A DNA stretch of 64,000 bases, from contig JADKKI010000021.1 in the NCBI GenBank assembly GCA_016720595.1, forward strand, positions 137,510 through 201,509, written 5' to 3'. Shown here in pieces: positions 52,828 to 62,388 of this stretch. Both the position numbers and the translations under genes were made by a program. Under the pieces are notes generated by a model. That model was not told where the DNA came from, ran no database searches, and was given only the letters and a program-made list of their open reading frames with translations. The stretch's first letter is position 1; each line of letters begins with the position of its first letter. Origin of the DNA: Myxococcales bacterium. Lineage in GTDB: Bacteria > Myxococcota_A > Polyangia > Haliangiales > Haliangiaceae.

Positions 52828-54147
52828 GTGATCCTCGGCGCGGGCTGGGTGTTCCTGATGGTCTATGCCTTCCCGGGGCAGATGACCCAGGACTCGCTCG
52901 ATCACATGCGCGAGGCGCGCAGCGGGATCTACAGCGACGCCCACCCGCCGATCATCAACGTGCTGTGGAAGATCACGGACACGATCGTGTCCGGGCCGAT
53001 CGGGATCCTCGTGCTGCAGACCACGATCCTGCTCGGCGGCCTCTACGTGCTGCTGCGCCGCACGTTCGCGCCCCGCCCCGCCGCGTGGTGGACCACGGCG
53101 ATCTTCGTGTTCCCACCCGTGATGACGGTGATGAGCGTGATCTGGAAGGACTGCATGATGGCGGCGCTGCTCGTCGCCGCGATCGCCGGCCTGCTCTCGG
53201 AGCGGCGCTCGCGCAAGATCGCCGCGCTGGTCGCGCTCGTCGGTGCCACCGCGTTCCGCTACAACGCGTTCGGCGCGACCTTCCCGCTGGTCGTGCTGCT
53301 GTTCGAGTGGCGGCCCGGGATGCCCTGGCTCAAGCGGTACGCGCTGGCCACGGTCGCCTGGCTCGCCACCACGTTCGCGGCGTTCGGCATCAACGGCGCG
53401 CTGACCGACAAGCCGATGCACTACTGGAACTCGTCGCTCGCGATCTACGACATCGTGGGGACCCTCGCGTTCGTCGACGAGGATCTCCCGGATGCGCAGC
53501 TCCTCGAGGACCTGGCCGGGACCGATCTGCTGATCACCCACGACATCCACAACACGATCCGCAACGTGTACACGCCGCGCACGTTCTATCCGATCCTGAA
53601 CGATCCGAAGCGCACGATGTGGAACCTGCCAATCAACGGCTACGTGCCGGCGCCCGAGGCGCAGCGCGATGCGATCGCGCGCGCGTGGTGGCACATCATC
53701 ACGACCTATCCCCTCGCGTACACCAAGCACCGGCTCACGGTGATGGGCGAGGCCATCGACATCCGCTCGACCCGCAGCCTCGGCTCTCCGGTCAAGCGCG
53801 AGTTCCGGTTCCCCGCCTTCGCGCAGGAGAACGGCCTCGCGACCGCCTCCTCACCGCTGCAGCACAAGCTGACGCGTGCCATGCAGTGGTTCGGGCGTCA
53901 CACCCCGTTCTACGTGCCGTGGCTGTACCTGCTGCTCTCGCTGGCGCTGCTCCCGCTCGTGTTCCGCCAGCGCGATGTGATGGCGATCCTGCTCTCGGGC
54001 ATCCTGATGGAGCTCTCCCTCCTGCCCCTGGTGCACAGCAGTGACTATCGCTACTCGCACTGGCTCGTGATCACCACCCTGGTGGGGACGATCACGTTCG
54101 TGGCGCGCAGATATCGCGCGGCCAGAACGCCCAGCGTCCCCGCATAG
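52828..54147 (+). CDS. Polytopic membrane protein, GT-C-like
   Basis: 439 residues from GTG 52828. A first helix is followed by the periplasmic loop MTQDSLDHMREARSGIYSDAHPPI, holding acidic residues typical of GT-C transferase first loops, then about nine more helices (GILVLQTTILLGGLYVLLRR; IAALVALVGATAFRYNAFG; ALATVAWLATTFAAFGINGAL; WLYLLLSLALLPLVF). Probably uses a lipid-linked sugar donor on the periplasmic side. No N-terminal signal is visible and the start may lie a few codons upstream. It follows the GT2/DUF2304 pair by 37 bp. Confidence 0.68.
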   Translation: MILGAGWVFLMVYAFPGQMTQDSLDHMREARSGIYSDAHPPIINVLWKITDTIVSGPIGILVLQTTILLGGLYVLLRRTFAPRPAAWWTTAIFVFPPVMTVMSVIWKDCMMAALLVAAIAGLLSERRSRKIAALVALVGATAFRYNAFGATFPLVVLLFEWRPGMPWLKRYALATVAWLATTFAAFGINGALTDKPMHYWNSSLAIYDIVGTLAFVDEDLPDAQLLEDLAGTDLLITHDIHNTIRNVYTPRTFYPILNDPKRTMWNLPINGYVPAPEAQRDAIARAWWHIITTYPLAYTKHRLTVMGEAIDIRSTRSLGSPVKREFRFPAFAQENGLATASSPLQHKLTRAMQWFGRHTPFYVPWLYLLLSLALLPLVFRQRDVMAILLSGILMELSLLPLVHSSDYRYSHWLVITTLVGTITFVARRYRAARTPSVPA

Positions 54148-54189
54148 GGCGTTGCAGAGTCGCGGACTCGGTGGCACCTTCCGGGTGCA

Positions 54190-54864
54190 TTGCGCGGCAA
54201 GGTCATCATCCTCGGAGGCATCGTGCTCCTCGGCCTGGCCTTCGCGCTGTGGCGGATGACCCGGGACATCGATTCCGTCGAGGCCGCCGATCCGCACCCG
54301 CGTGCGACGGTGGAGGCGCCCCGGGGCGATGCGCAGGAGGAGGCCGCGCCCGTGGCTGCCCGGGACGCGAAGATCGCGCCGGCGACCGTGGCCCGCCCCG
54401 CTCCGCGCCACCCCTCCACGCCCGGCGGACCGGCGGTCGAGCTGCCCCCGCCGCCGGAGCAGAAGCCCGTCGATGGGCTGCCGCCGGTGAAGCGGGACAT
54501 CAAGAACCAGCTGAAGAAGCAGGTCGATGCGATCGATGGCTTTGTCAGCGATTGCGTGGCGCGCTCGGCGAAGGCCGGCGTCAAGCCCACCGGCGCCGCG
54601 GCGTTGACGCTGCGGTTCGAGCACGTGAAGCAGAAGGTGATGGTCGTCGATGTGGCGATCGAGCCGATCGACACCACGGTCAAGGACCAGCCCCTCCTCG
54701 AGTGCCTGCGAGACACCGGCAAGAAGATGCAGCTCGATCTGGTGGACGAGGTCACCGCGGTGACCGCCACGCACCAGGTCGATCTCGACGGCGGCGGGAT
54801 CGTGGATCACCGGCTGACCGCGTTCGATGTGAAGCAGGTCGGCGATCCGCCGCCGGCGCCGTAA
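54190..54864 (+). CDS. Hypothetical membrane-anchored protein
   Basis: 224 residues from TTG 54190. One N-terminal hydrophobic helix (VIILGGIVLLGLAFALW), a Pro/Ala-rich linker (about 35-100), and a small alpha-beta domain (IDGFVSDCVARSAKAGVKPTGAAALTLRFEH, MVVDVAIEPIDTTV, LLECLRDTGKKMQLD) with two Cys. The domain pattern resembles AgmX/TonB-box-flanking or myxobacterial gliding-related C-terminal domains, but I cannot assign a family. It is followed by 153 bp without a gene, in which I see no clear structure. Confidence 0.6.
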   Translation: MRGKVIILGGIVLLGLAFALWRMTRDIDSVEAADPHPRATVEAPRGDAQEEAAPVAARDAKIAPATVARPAPRHPSTPGGPAVELPPPPEQKPVDGLPPVKRDIKNQLKKQVDAIDGFVSDCVARSAKAGVKPTGAAALTLRFEHVKQKVMVVDVAIEPIDTTVKDQPLLECLRDTGKKMQLDLVDEVTAVTATHQVDLDGGGIVDHRLTAFDVKQVGDPPPAP

Positions 54865-55017
54865 CGCCGAAACCACGACGCGCGTGGCATAGCGACGACG
54901 GGAAACTTCTCGTCGAGTTTCGTAGGTTTGCCATCACCGGCGACCCCCATCACCCGCGCCGGGCCGGGCCCCGCTCATTGGTTGACCCTGCCAGGCGCGC
55001 CGTGGCATTCAGGCCGT

Positions 55018-56262
55018 ATGGATGTCGAGCTGATGCGCCGCCTCGACCGGGTGCTGGGGAATGCTGCGTGCAGCATGCTCGCCACGGCACACCGGCTGCG
55101 CAAGCCGTTCGCCACCAAGCGCCCGATCAAGAACATCGCGGTGATGAAGTTCTTCGGCATGGGCTCGATCATCGTCGCGAGCCGCAGCCTGGCCGCGCTG
55201 CGCGACTGCTACCCGGATGCGGAGCTGCACTTCGTCACCTTCCAGTCGAACAAGGCGATCCTCGACATCCTCGGGATGACCGACCACGACCACTTCGTGG
55301 ATCCCTCGACACCGCAGGCGTTCGTGCGCACCACGCTCGCCACGGCGCGCGCGCTGCACAAGGCGAAGTGCGATCTGGTGCTCGACCTCGAGTTCTTCGC
55401 GAAGTTCCCGCTGGTGCTCGGCAGCCTCGCCGACATCCCGCAGAAGGCCGGCTTCTATCTGACCTCCGAGCGCTGGCGCAAGGAGCTGCTCGACATCACC
55501 GGGTTCTACAACTCGTACTTCCACACGAGCGATATCTTCCTGTCCCTCGTCTACCTGTGCGCGACCGGGGACCACTACTACACGGGCTTCGGCGAGTTCT
55601 CCGCGAAGTACACGTACCCGCGGATCGAGATCAGCGAGATCGAGCGGGCGGCGCTCCGCGCCAAGCTCGCGCAGCACGGGATCCGCCCCGGCGATCCGCT
55701 GTTCGTGATCAACGCGAACACCTCGCCCGATCTCGCTCCCGAGGCGCGCAAGTGGCCCAAGGATCGGTACGCGCAGGTCGCCGACGAGCTGGTGGCCACC
55801 ACACCGAACGCGCGCGTGTGCTTCATCGGCGCGCCCAACGAGCGCCCGTACGTGCAGAGCGTGGCCGACCAGGTGAAGAGCCCGCGCAAGCACGTGCTCG
55901 CCGGAGATCTCTCGCTGCGCGAGCTGCTCGTGCTGTTCGCCGAGTGCAAGCTCGTGATCTCGAATGACTCGGGTCCGATGCACCTCGCCTGCCTCGTCGA
56001 CGCCCCGGTGATCGGCCTGTTCTTCGCCGACACGCCGACGTTGTTCGCGCCGATCGGTACGCGCGTGCGCTCAGTCGCCCCCGCGCTGTACTCGATCCCG
56101 CTGTTCAGCGTGTACAACGGCAAGGATGTCGCCGTGGGCAAGCCGAGCAGCGAGATCGGCAACAACGCGGCGTGCACCGTCCCCGTCGAGGATGTGATGC
56201 GGCACGCCCACGAGCTGCTCGCGATGCGGCCCACGCAGGCCGAACTGCGAGTGCGCCCGTGA
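55018..56262 (+). CDS. GT9 (heptosyltransferase-type) glycosyltransferase
   Basis: 414 residues. GT-B fold of the ADP-heptose:LPS heptosyltransferase family: IKNIAVMKFFGMGSIIVASRSLAALRDCYPDAELHFVT in the N-domain, LDLEFFAKFPLVLGSL, and in the C-domain LFVINANTSPDLAPEARKWPKDRYAQV, GDLSLRELLVLFAECKLVISNDSGPMHLACLVDAPVIGLF. The last segment carries the D-SGPMH nucleotide-binding motif. It likely adds heptose to LPS core or another surface glycan. Its stop overlaps the start of the gene for heptose-phosphate synthesis (GTGA), and the following two genes make the donor sugar. ATG 55018 begins at the first family-like residues. Confidence 0.88.
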   Translation: MDVELMRRLDRVLGNAACSMLATAHRLRKPFATKRPIKNIAVMKFFGMGSIIVASRSLAALRDCYPDAELHFVTFQSNKAILDILGMTDHDHFVDPSTPQAFVRTTLATARALHKAKCDLVLDLEFFAKFPLVLGSLADIPQKAGFYLTSERWRKELLDITGFYNSYFHTSDIFLSLVYLCATGDHYYTGFGEFSAKYTYPRIEISEIERAALRAKLAQHGIRPGDPLFVINANTSPDLAPEARKWPKDRYAQVADELVATTPNARVCFIGAPNERPYVQSVADQVKSPRKHVLAGDLSLRELLVLFAECKLVISNDSGPMHLACLVDAPVIGLFFADTPTLFAPIGTRVRSVAPALYSIPLFSVYNGKDVAVGKPSSEIGNNAACTVPVEDVMRHAHELLAMRPTQAELRVRP

Positions 56263-57323
56263 CCGCCGAGCAGATCGTGCGCCAGGCGCTGCTCGACAGC
56301 ACGCGCGTCAAGCTCGCGCTCGATCCGATCGCGATCGCCACCGCCGCCGAGCTGCTGCGCGATGCCATGCTCGCCGGCAAGAAGGTCCTGCTGTGCGGCA
56401 ACGGTGGGAGCGCGGCCGACGCGCAGCACATCGCCGCCGAGCTCGTGGGGCGGTTCGTCGCCGAGCGGCGCGCCCTCGCCGCGATCGCGCTGACCACCGA
56501 TACCTCGGCCCTCACCGCGATCTCGAACGACTATGGCTTCGAGCAGGTGTTTGCGCGGCAGGTGGATGGCCTGGGCGCCGAGGGCGACGTACTGGTGGCG
56601 ATCACCACCAGCGGCGCCTCGAAGAACGTGCTGGCCGCCGTGAAGGTCGCCCGCGAGCGCGGCATGAAGGTGATCGGCCTCACCGGCTCGAAGGGCGCCG
56701 CGTTCGTCGCCGCCTGCGATGCCGGCGTGGCGGTGCCGTCCACGGTGACAGCGCGGATCCAGGAGTGCCACATCGTGATCGGCCACGTGCTGTGCGAGGT
56801 GCTCGACGAGGCGTTCGTGCCCACCCCGGCGATCGTCATCGGGAACGGACAGGCGCCGGCCAAGGAGCTGACGCTGGTGCAGCTCGTGGCGTGGCGCGAG
56901 GCCCAGCGCGCCCGCAAGCGCACCGTGGTGTGGACCAACGGCGTGTTCGACGTGCTCCACATCGGCCACCTCGAGTCGCTGCGCGCGGCCCGCGGGTTCG
57001 GGGATGTGCTGATCGTGGGCGTCAACGACGATGCCTCGGTGCGCGCCAGCAAGGGCCCGGATCGCCCGATCTTCCCCGTGGCCGATCGCGTGGCCCTGCT
57101 CGCGGCGCTCGAGATCGTGGATGCCCTGGTGGTGTTCGGTGAGGCCACGCCGGAGCGCGTGCTCGCCGAGGTGAAGCCCGACGTGCACGTCAAGGGCGCC
57201 GACTATGCCGGCAAGCCGATCCCCGAGCGGGCGATCGTCGAGGCCTACGGTGGCCGGGTGGAGCTGGTGCCGCTGGTGCCCGGCCGCTCCACGACCGACA
57301 CGCTGGCCAAGCTGCGCTCGTGA
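56259..57323 (+). CDS. gmhA: Fusion of sedoheptulose-7-P isomerase (GmhA) and HldE adenylyltransferase domain
   Basis: 354 residues. Residues 1-190 are a SIS-fold phosphoheptose isomerase: LLCGNGGSAADAQHIAAELVG (44-63), TTDTSALTAISNDYG, TTSGASKNV and a CHIVIGHVLCE helix. Residues 215-354 are a cytidylyltransferase-like nucleotidyltransferase: WTNGVFDVLHIGHLE with the HIGH motif (234-237), GVNDDASVRASKG, HVKGADY and PGRSTTDTLAKL. The first converts sedoheptulose-7-P to heptose-7-P; the second makes ADP-heptose (or a related nucleotide) from heptose-1-P. The usual HldE kinase domain is replaced by the isomerase, so the middle kinase step must be encoded elsewhere. Confidence 0.93.
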   Translation: MTAEQIVRQALLDSTRVKLALDPIAIATAAELLRDAMLAGKKVLLCGNGGSAADAQHIAAELVGRFVAERRALAAIALTTDTSALTAISNDYGFEQVFARQVDGLGAEGDVLVAITTSGASKNVLAAVKVARERGMKVIGLTGSKGAAFVAACDAGVAVPSTVTARIQECHIVIGHVLCEVLDEAFVPTPAIVIGNGQAPAKELTLVQLVAWREAQRARKRTVVWTNGVFDVLHIGHLESLRAARGFGDVLIVGVNDDASVRASKGPDRPIFPVADRVALLAALEIVDALVVFGEATPERVLAEVKPDVHVKGADYAGKPIPERAIVEAYGGRVELVPLVPGRSTTDTLAKLRS

Positions 57324-57793
57324 CGCGGGCGCTGTTCCTCGATCGCGACGGCACGCTGATCGTCGACGTCGGCTATCCGCGCGACCCCGCCCTCGTGGAG
57401 CCGCTCCCCGGCGCCATCGACGCCCTGCGCGCGCTGCAGCGCACGTGGCAGCTCGTGATCGTCTCGAACCAATCCGGCCTCGGGCGCGGCACGATCACGC
57501 AGGCCGAGGCGGACGCGGTGCAGGCACGGGTGATCGCCGTGTTCGCCGCGGGCGGCGTCACGTTCGCCGGGGCCTACGCCTGCCCCCACGTCCCCGAGGC
57601 GGGCTGCCGCTGTCGCAAGCCCGCGCCCGGCATGCTGCTCGATGCGGCGCGCGACCTCGGCCTCGATCTCGGGGCCTCGGCGATCGTTGGCGACAAGCCC
57701 TCCGATCTCGACGCGGGCCGCGCCGCCGGCGTGTCCGTGCAGATCCAGATCGGGCCCGAGGGCTGGGCCTCGATCGCCACCCGCCTCGGCTGA
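57320..57793 (+). CDS. gmhB: D-glycero-manno-heptose-1,7-bisphosphate 7-phosphatase
   Basis: 157 residues, HAD superfamily. FLDRDGTLI has the nucleophile Asp8 and acid/base Asp10. VSNQSGLGRG is motif II. A zinc loop reads CPHVPEAGCRCRKP, and IVGDKPSDLDAGRAAG is motif IV. It removes the 7-phosphate from heptose-1,7-bisphosphate, between the kinase and the nucleotidyltransferase. GTG start overlaps the stop of the fusion gene (GTGA). A slightly short member of the family (often 170-190). Confidence 0.92.
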   Translation: MTRALFLDRDGTLIVDVGYPRDPALVEPLPGAIDALRALQRTWQLVIVSNQSGLGRGTITQAEADAVQARVIAVFAAGGVTFAGAYACPHVPEAGCRCRKPAPGMLLDAARDLGLDLGASAIVGDKPSDLDAGRAAGVSVQIQIGPEGWASIATRLG

Positions 57794-57805
57794 GAACGCC
57801 TGGGC

Positions 57806-58786
57806 TCAGCGCCCGAGGAAGTGCGCTTCGCGCTTCGCGAGCTCGAGATCGCTGTCCACCATCATCGCCACCAGCTGCTCGAAGCTGACCTGCGGCTGCC
57901 AGCCCAGCTCGCGCTTCGCCTTCGACGCATCGCCGAGGAGCATGTCGACCTCGGCCGGCCGGATCTGGCGCGGATCGAGATCGACGAAGTCCGTCCAGTC
58001 GAGGCCGACGCGGCCGAACGCGAGCGCGAGGAATTCTTTGACGCTGTGGGTCTCGCCCGTGGCCACCACGTAGTCCTCGGGCTTGTCCTGCTGGAGCATC
58101 TGCCACATCGCGAGCACGTAATCGCCGGCGAAGCCCCAGTCGCGCTTCGCATCGAGGTTGCCGAGGGCGAGCCGCTTCTCGAGGCCGGCGACGATCCGGC
58201 CGACCGAGCGCGTGATCTTGCGCGTCACGAAGTTCTCGCCGCGGCGCGGGCTCTCGTGGTTGAACAGCAGGCCATTGCACGCGTACATCCCGTACGCCTC
58301 GCGATAGTTCTGCGTCAGGTAGAACGCATAGGCCTTCGCCGCCGCGTACGGGCTGCGCGGATGGAACGGCGTGGCCTCGGTCTGCGGGACCTCCACCACC
58401 TTGCCGAACAGCTCCGACGACGACGCCTGATAGAACTTCGTGGGCCGCCCGGTCAGCCGGATCGCCTCGAGCAGCCGGCCCACGCCGGCGCCGGTGACGT
58501 CACACGTGTACTCGGGCATCTCGAAGCTGACGCGCACGTGGCTCTGGGCGGCGAGGTTGTAGACCTCGTCGGGCTGCACGAGCCGGATCGTGGTGTGCAG
58601 CGAGGTGGAATCGACGAGATCGCCGTAGTGCAGCTTGAGCCGATCGCGGACGTGATCGATGCGGCCGGTGTTGAACGTGCTCGAGCGGCGGACCAGGCCG
58701 TGGACCTCGTAGCCCTTCTCGAGCAAGAGCTCCGCGAGGTACGAGCCGTCCTGTCCCGAGATCCCGGTGATCAATGCGCGCTTCAT
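57806..58786 (-). CDS. gmd: GDP-mannose 4,6-dehydratase
   Basis: 326 residues. Converts GDP-D-mannose to GDP-4-keto-6-deoxymannose, precursor of GDP-rhamnose, GDP-fucose and related sugars. Motifs: NADP site [61 protein letters not shown]; catalytic YAAAKAYAF (Tyr-x3-Lys); [38 protein letters not shown] and [14 protein letters not shown]. Length near the usual 345-370. It ends 12 bp from the gmhB stop, converging, and its start is 3 bp from the rmd-like gene. Confidence 0.95.
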   Translation of the reverse strand: MKRALITGISGQDGSYLAELLLEKGYEVHGLVRRSSTFNTGRIDHVRDRLKLHYGDLVDSTSLHTTIRLVQPDEVYNLAAQSHVRVSFEMPEYTCDVTGAGVGRLLEAIRLTGRPTKFYQASSSELFGKVVEVPQTEATPFHPRSPYAAAKAYAFYLTQNYREAYGMYACNGLLFNHESPRRGENFVTRKITRSVGRIVAGLEKRLALGNLDAKRDWGFAGDYVLAMWQMLQQDKPEDYVVATGETHSVKEFLALAFGRVGLDWTDFVDLDPRQIRPAEVDMLLGDASKAKRELGWQPQVSFEQLVAMMVDSDLELAKREAHFLGR

Positions 58787-58789
58787 CGT

Positions 58790-59727
58790 TCAGGTCTCCT
58801 CGCGTCGAGCTTCGGCCAGATCGTGCTCCGTGATCGTGCGGACGAGATCGCGGAAGCTCAGCGACGGCGCCCAGCCGAGCGCACGCAGCCGGGATGCATC
58901 GCCCACCAGGCGCGCGATATCGGCGCGGCGGAACAGCGCGGCATCCGTGCGCAGCACCTGCGCGGGATCGAGCCCCAGCACCTCGCAGCACGTGTGCGCG
59001 ACCTCGGCGATCGTGTGGCCCTCGCCGGAGGCCACCACGTAGTCGCCCGGCGTGGCGCCGAGGGCGAACATCTCCGCCGCCCGGGCGAGATCGTCCGCGT
59101 AGCAGAAGTCCCGGATCACGGCGGTGTTGCCGAGCGTCACGTGCTCCGCGCGCCCGAGCTTCACGCGGGCCAGGCCGCGGGTGATCTTGCGGACCACGAA
59201 GGTCTCGGCGCGCCGCACGGACTCGCCGAGATAGAACATGAGGTTGGTGGCGCGGGCGCCCATCTCCTCGCGCGTCAGCCGCACCACCGCGTGCGCCGCG
59301 GCCTTGGCCACGCCATACGGCGAGACCGGCGCGATCGGCGTGGCCTCGCTCTGCACGGCGCTCGAGGCGTGCCCGAAGATCTCTGCACTGCTCGCGTGGA
59401 CGAACGTGACCCCGCGCGCGTGCGCGGCGAACGCGAGCGCGGCGGTCGTCCGCGCGTTGACGTCGAAGGTCTCCATCGGCGCGGTCCACGATGCGCCCAC
59501 GCTGGACCTGCCGGCGAGGTGCACGATCGCATCGAGCGGGCCGCAGGCATCCAGGAGCCCACCCACCGTGCCGGCGGACACCGGGCCCGGCAGCAGCTCC
59601 ACCCGGGGGGCGATGGCTGGTGTGGCCCCGTGTCCACGCCGATCACCGTGTGATCGCCGGCCACCAGACGCTCGGCCAGGAACGACCCGATCTGTCCCGC
59701 GATACCGGTGACGAGCACGCGCGCCAT
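58790..59727 (-). CDS. NAD-dependent epimerase/reductase, RMD-like (one-base frame break)
   Basis: The N-terminus MARVLVTGIAGQIGSFLAERLVAGDHTVIGVDTG (NAD site) is in one frame. The remainder, VELLPGPVSAGTVGGLLDAC through the catalytic YGVAKAAAH (Tyr-x3-Lys), SAEIFGH and RKITRGLARVK to the stop at 58790, is in another. Adding one C (minus strand) at the G6 run 59605-59610 joins them into 312 residues. It resembles a short Gmd, with GDYVVASGEGHTI and RALGWAPSLSFRDLV. With gmd adjacent, reduction of GDP-4-keto-6-deoxymannose to GDP-rhamnose (RMD) is the likeliest role; a GDP-sugar epimerase is the alternative. Confidence 0.8.
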
Positions 59728-59870
59728 GAGGGTCCGAGGCTAAGAGCTGTGCCGGACTTCGTCACGAAGATTGGGCAGGAATGCGACCGCGCGGACGGTT
59801 GCCTGCAGGACGCGGCCCCCGCGACGGTGGTCTTGTCCCTCGCTCGGCCTCGCGATATAGCCCGCAGCGC

Positions 59871-60617
59871 GTGAACCCCGCGAGCTCCACCCCGGCGCGC
59901 CTCGTCGTCTCGCTCGCGATGTACAACGAGGCAGAGAACGTCCGTCCGCTGGTGCTGGCGATCCGCGAGCACGCGCCGCACGCCTCGATCCTGTTGATCG
60001 ACGACAATTCCCCGGATGGCACCGGCGCGATCTGCGATCAGCTCGCCACCGAGCTCGCGGACGTCACCGTGGTCCACCGCGCGGGCAAGCAGGGCCTCGG
60101 CAGCGCGATCGTCCACGCGATGAAGTACGCGATCGAGCACGGCTACGACTACTACCTGAACCTCGACGCCGACTTCAGCCACCCGCCGCGGTTCATCCCG
60201 GCGCTGCTCGCCGGCATGCAGGATCACGACGTGATGATCGGCTCGCGGTACATCCCCGGCGGCGGCGTGGAGGGCGAGTTCGGCCTGCGCCGCAAGGCGA
60301 TGTCGTTCGGGATCAACGGCCTCGCGCGCGTGTGCCTCGGCCTGCGCACGCGGGACAACAGCGGCAGCTTCCGCTGCTATCGCGTGTCCAAGCTCGCGCA
60401 GATCGATCTCGATCACGTGCGCTCGCGCGGCTACTCGTTCATGGAGGAGATCCTGTTCCTGTGCCGGCAGGTGGGCTGCACCTTCGGCGAGACCCCGATC
60501 CTGTTCGAGGATCGCCGCGCCGGGCGCTCGAAGCTGAACAAGGCCGAGGCGCTGCGCTCCGTGGGGATCATCGTGCAGCTCGGGCTCGAGCGCGTCGCCG
60601 CGGCGATCCGCTCCTGA
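59871..60617 (+). CDS. Dolichol-phosphate mannosyltransferase-like GT2 enzyme (DPM1/Ppm1 type)
   Basis: 248 residues from GTG 59871. ARLVVSLAMYNEAENVRPLV, ASILLIDDNSPDGTGAICDQLA, RAGKQGLGSAIVHAMKYAIEH, LNLDADFSHPPRFIPALL, VMIGSRYIPGGGVEG and RRAGRSKLNKAEAL match DPM1/Ppm1. It lacks the membrane helices of longer relatives, as in metazoan DPM1. It should make polyprenyl-phosphate mannose (or similar) for periplasmic GT-C transferases; the polytopic protein after it is a candidate acceptor-side enzyme. An upstream in-frame start at 59781 adds an Arg-rich, unlikely N-terminus. Confidence 0.9.
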   Translation: MNPASSTPARLVVSLAMYNEAENVRPLVLAIREHAPHASILLIDDNSPDGTGAICDQLATELADVTVVHRAGKQGLGSAIVHAMKYAIEHGYDYYLNLDADFSHPPRFIPALLAGMQDHDVMIGSRYIPGGGVEGEFGLRRKAMSFGINGLARVCLGLRTRDNSGSFRCYRVSKLAQIDLDHVRSRGYSFMEEILFLCRQVGCTFGETPILFEDRRAGRSKLNKAEALRSVGIIVQLGLERVAAAIRS

Positions 60618-60653
60618 CGCGACGCCACGCTGCGTTGCCAGTACACTCGCGTC

Positions 60654-62388
60654 GTGGTCGCAGGCCTCGGGCGTGTCGGTGCATGGTCGCGTTCGCCTGC
60701 GCGCCCGCTGCACGTCTACTTGTTTGCTGCCGTGCTTGGCTTGACGACCTACCTCCTTGTCTATAGGGGGGGTAACAGGACACCTCCTCGGCACGAACGC
60801 CTACTGGCAGCTACCGCAGGTGGACGAGCGGATGGCCTTGATGGGCTATCGCTACTTCCTCCATGACAGCTGGCACTGGCCGCTGTTCCTGAATCACGCG
60901 ATCCACGCGCCGGGTGTGAAGAGCGTCGCGTTCCTCGACTGCATCCCGATCTGGGCGCTCGCCAACAAGGCGCTCGCTACGCTCGTACCTCCGTGGCGAG
61001 AGGTCAGCGCGCACGCATACCTCGGGCTGTGGCACGGCCTCGCCTATGCGCTGCAGCCGTGCCTCGGTGTGGCGTGCCTGAGGGTGCTCGGGCATCGCAG
61101 CTGGCGCGAAGCGATCGCGACGGCCGTGATCTTCATCGCGATCCCGACATGGATCGCCCGCTACGGGCACCCCGCCCTGTCCGCGCACTGGATCCTCCTC
61201 TGGGCGTTGTACCTCTACCTGCGCACACCGCCGGGCGAGCGCTCCTCGCGCAACCTCGGCCTCGCGAAGTTGTGCCAGCTCGTGGTCGCCTCTCTCGTCA
61301 CGCCCTATCACGCCGCGCTCTCGCTCTCGGTGTTCGTGCCGTCGGTGCTGCGCTCGCGTGATCGACGCACGCTGGTCACCTGGATCCCGCTCGGGCTGGC
61401 GTGCGTCGGTGTGGCGTGCTGGTTCGCGGGCTACTTCGCGGCCGAGGCGCGGCGACCGCAGTGGGGCTTCGAGTGGAACAGCGCGAACGTGCTGTCGTGG
61501 CTGGTGCCGCCGCGCAGCGGGATCCTCGGTGACGCTCAGTGGATCGCGAACGTCAATCCCACGCCGTGGCAGTACGAGGGCTATGCCTACCTCGGCCTCG
61601 GCGTGCTCGCACTCCTCGCGCTGTTCCTCCCGCACGCGAGGTCACTGCGACCGGTGCTCGGGCGCCATCGCTGGCTGTTCGTCGTGGTCGTAGGATCGTC
61701 GGTGTTCGCGCTGTCGAACCAGATCTTCTTCGGATCGCACGAGCTCCTGACCTACCGGATTCCTTCGCTCCTGCGCTGGATCCCGCAGCAGTTCCGCTCG
61801 CCGGGACGGTTCGTGTGGATCCCGACGTACACGCTCGTCCTGTTCCTCCTGCACTGGGCGTACACGCGGTTCGCCACCGGCCGTCGGTTCGCCGTGATCG
61901 CGATCGCCGCGCTGCTGCAGCTCGTGGACGCGAGCGGCGAGTGGGCACATCAACGCGCCACCACGCAAGGAAGGCACGAACCCGTGCTGGCCCTCGATGC
62001 ATGGCGGCCGCTCGTCCACGCGCACCACGCCGTGAGCATCCTGCCCCCGTACGGCTGTGTGGTCGCGGACAACGCGAACGTGCTCGACCGCGCCTCGATG
62101 GAGCTCCAGCAGCTCGCCTCCGAGCGAGCGCTGCCGATCAACGGCACGTACAACGCACGCGAGACCCGTGATTGCGCGGCCGAGCAGCGCGCCTGGACCA
62201 CGCTCGACCTCGAGGCCGACGCGCTCTACATCGTGCTCTCCCCTGCGCTCGCCGTCGCCGATCGCCTCCAGACCCAGGGAGCGCACTGCCGCGCATTCAC
62301 CTACGGTCGCGTGTGCTCGACGAACGAGGCCGCGCTCAGCGCCGCGACGCTCGCTGGCGTGCTCCTGACCGGCGACGCTACGCCGTGA
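60654..62388 (+). CDS. Polytopic membrane protein, DUF6311/GT-C-like (one-base frame break)
   Basis: About 577 residues. The N-terminus (VVAGLGRVGAW, first helix HVYLFAAVLGLTTYLLVYRG) is in a different frame from the body that starts at the G7 run 60766-60772 with GVTGHLLGTNAYWQLPQVDE. Removing one G, or adding two, joins them. About ten helices follow (LVVASLVTPYHAALSLSVF; WIPLGLACVGVACWFAGYF; LGLGVLALLALFLPHA; WLFVVVVGSSVFALSNQIFFG) and a soluble C-terminal domain of about 130 residues. The loop DERMALMGYRYFLHDSWHWPL after helix 1 is like GT-C-type proteins. Donor could be the polyprenyl sugar from the preceding DPM-like enzyme. Confidence 0.7.
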
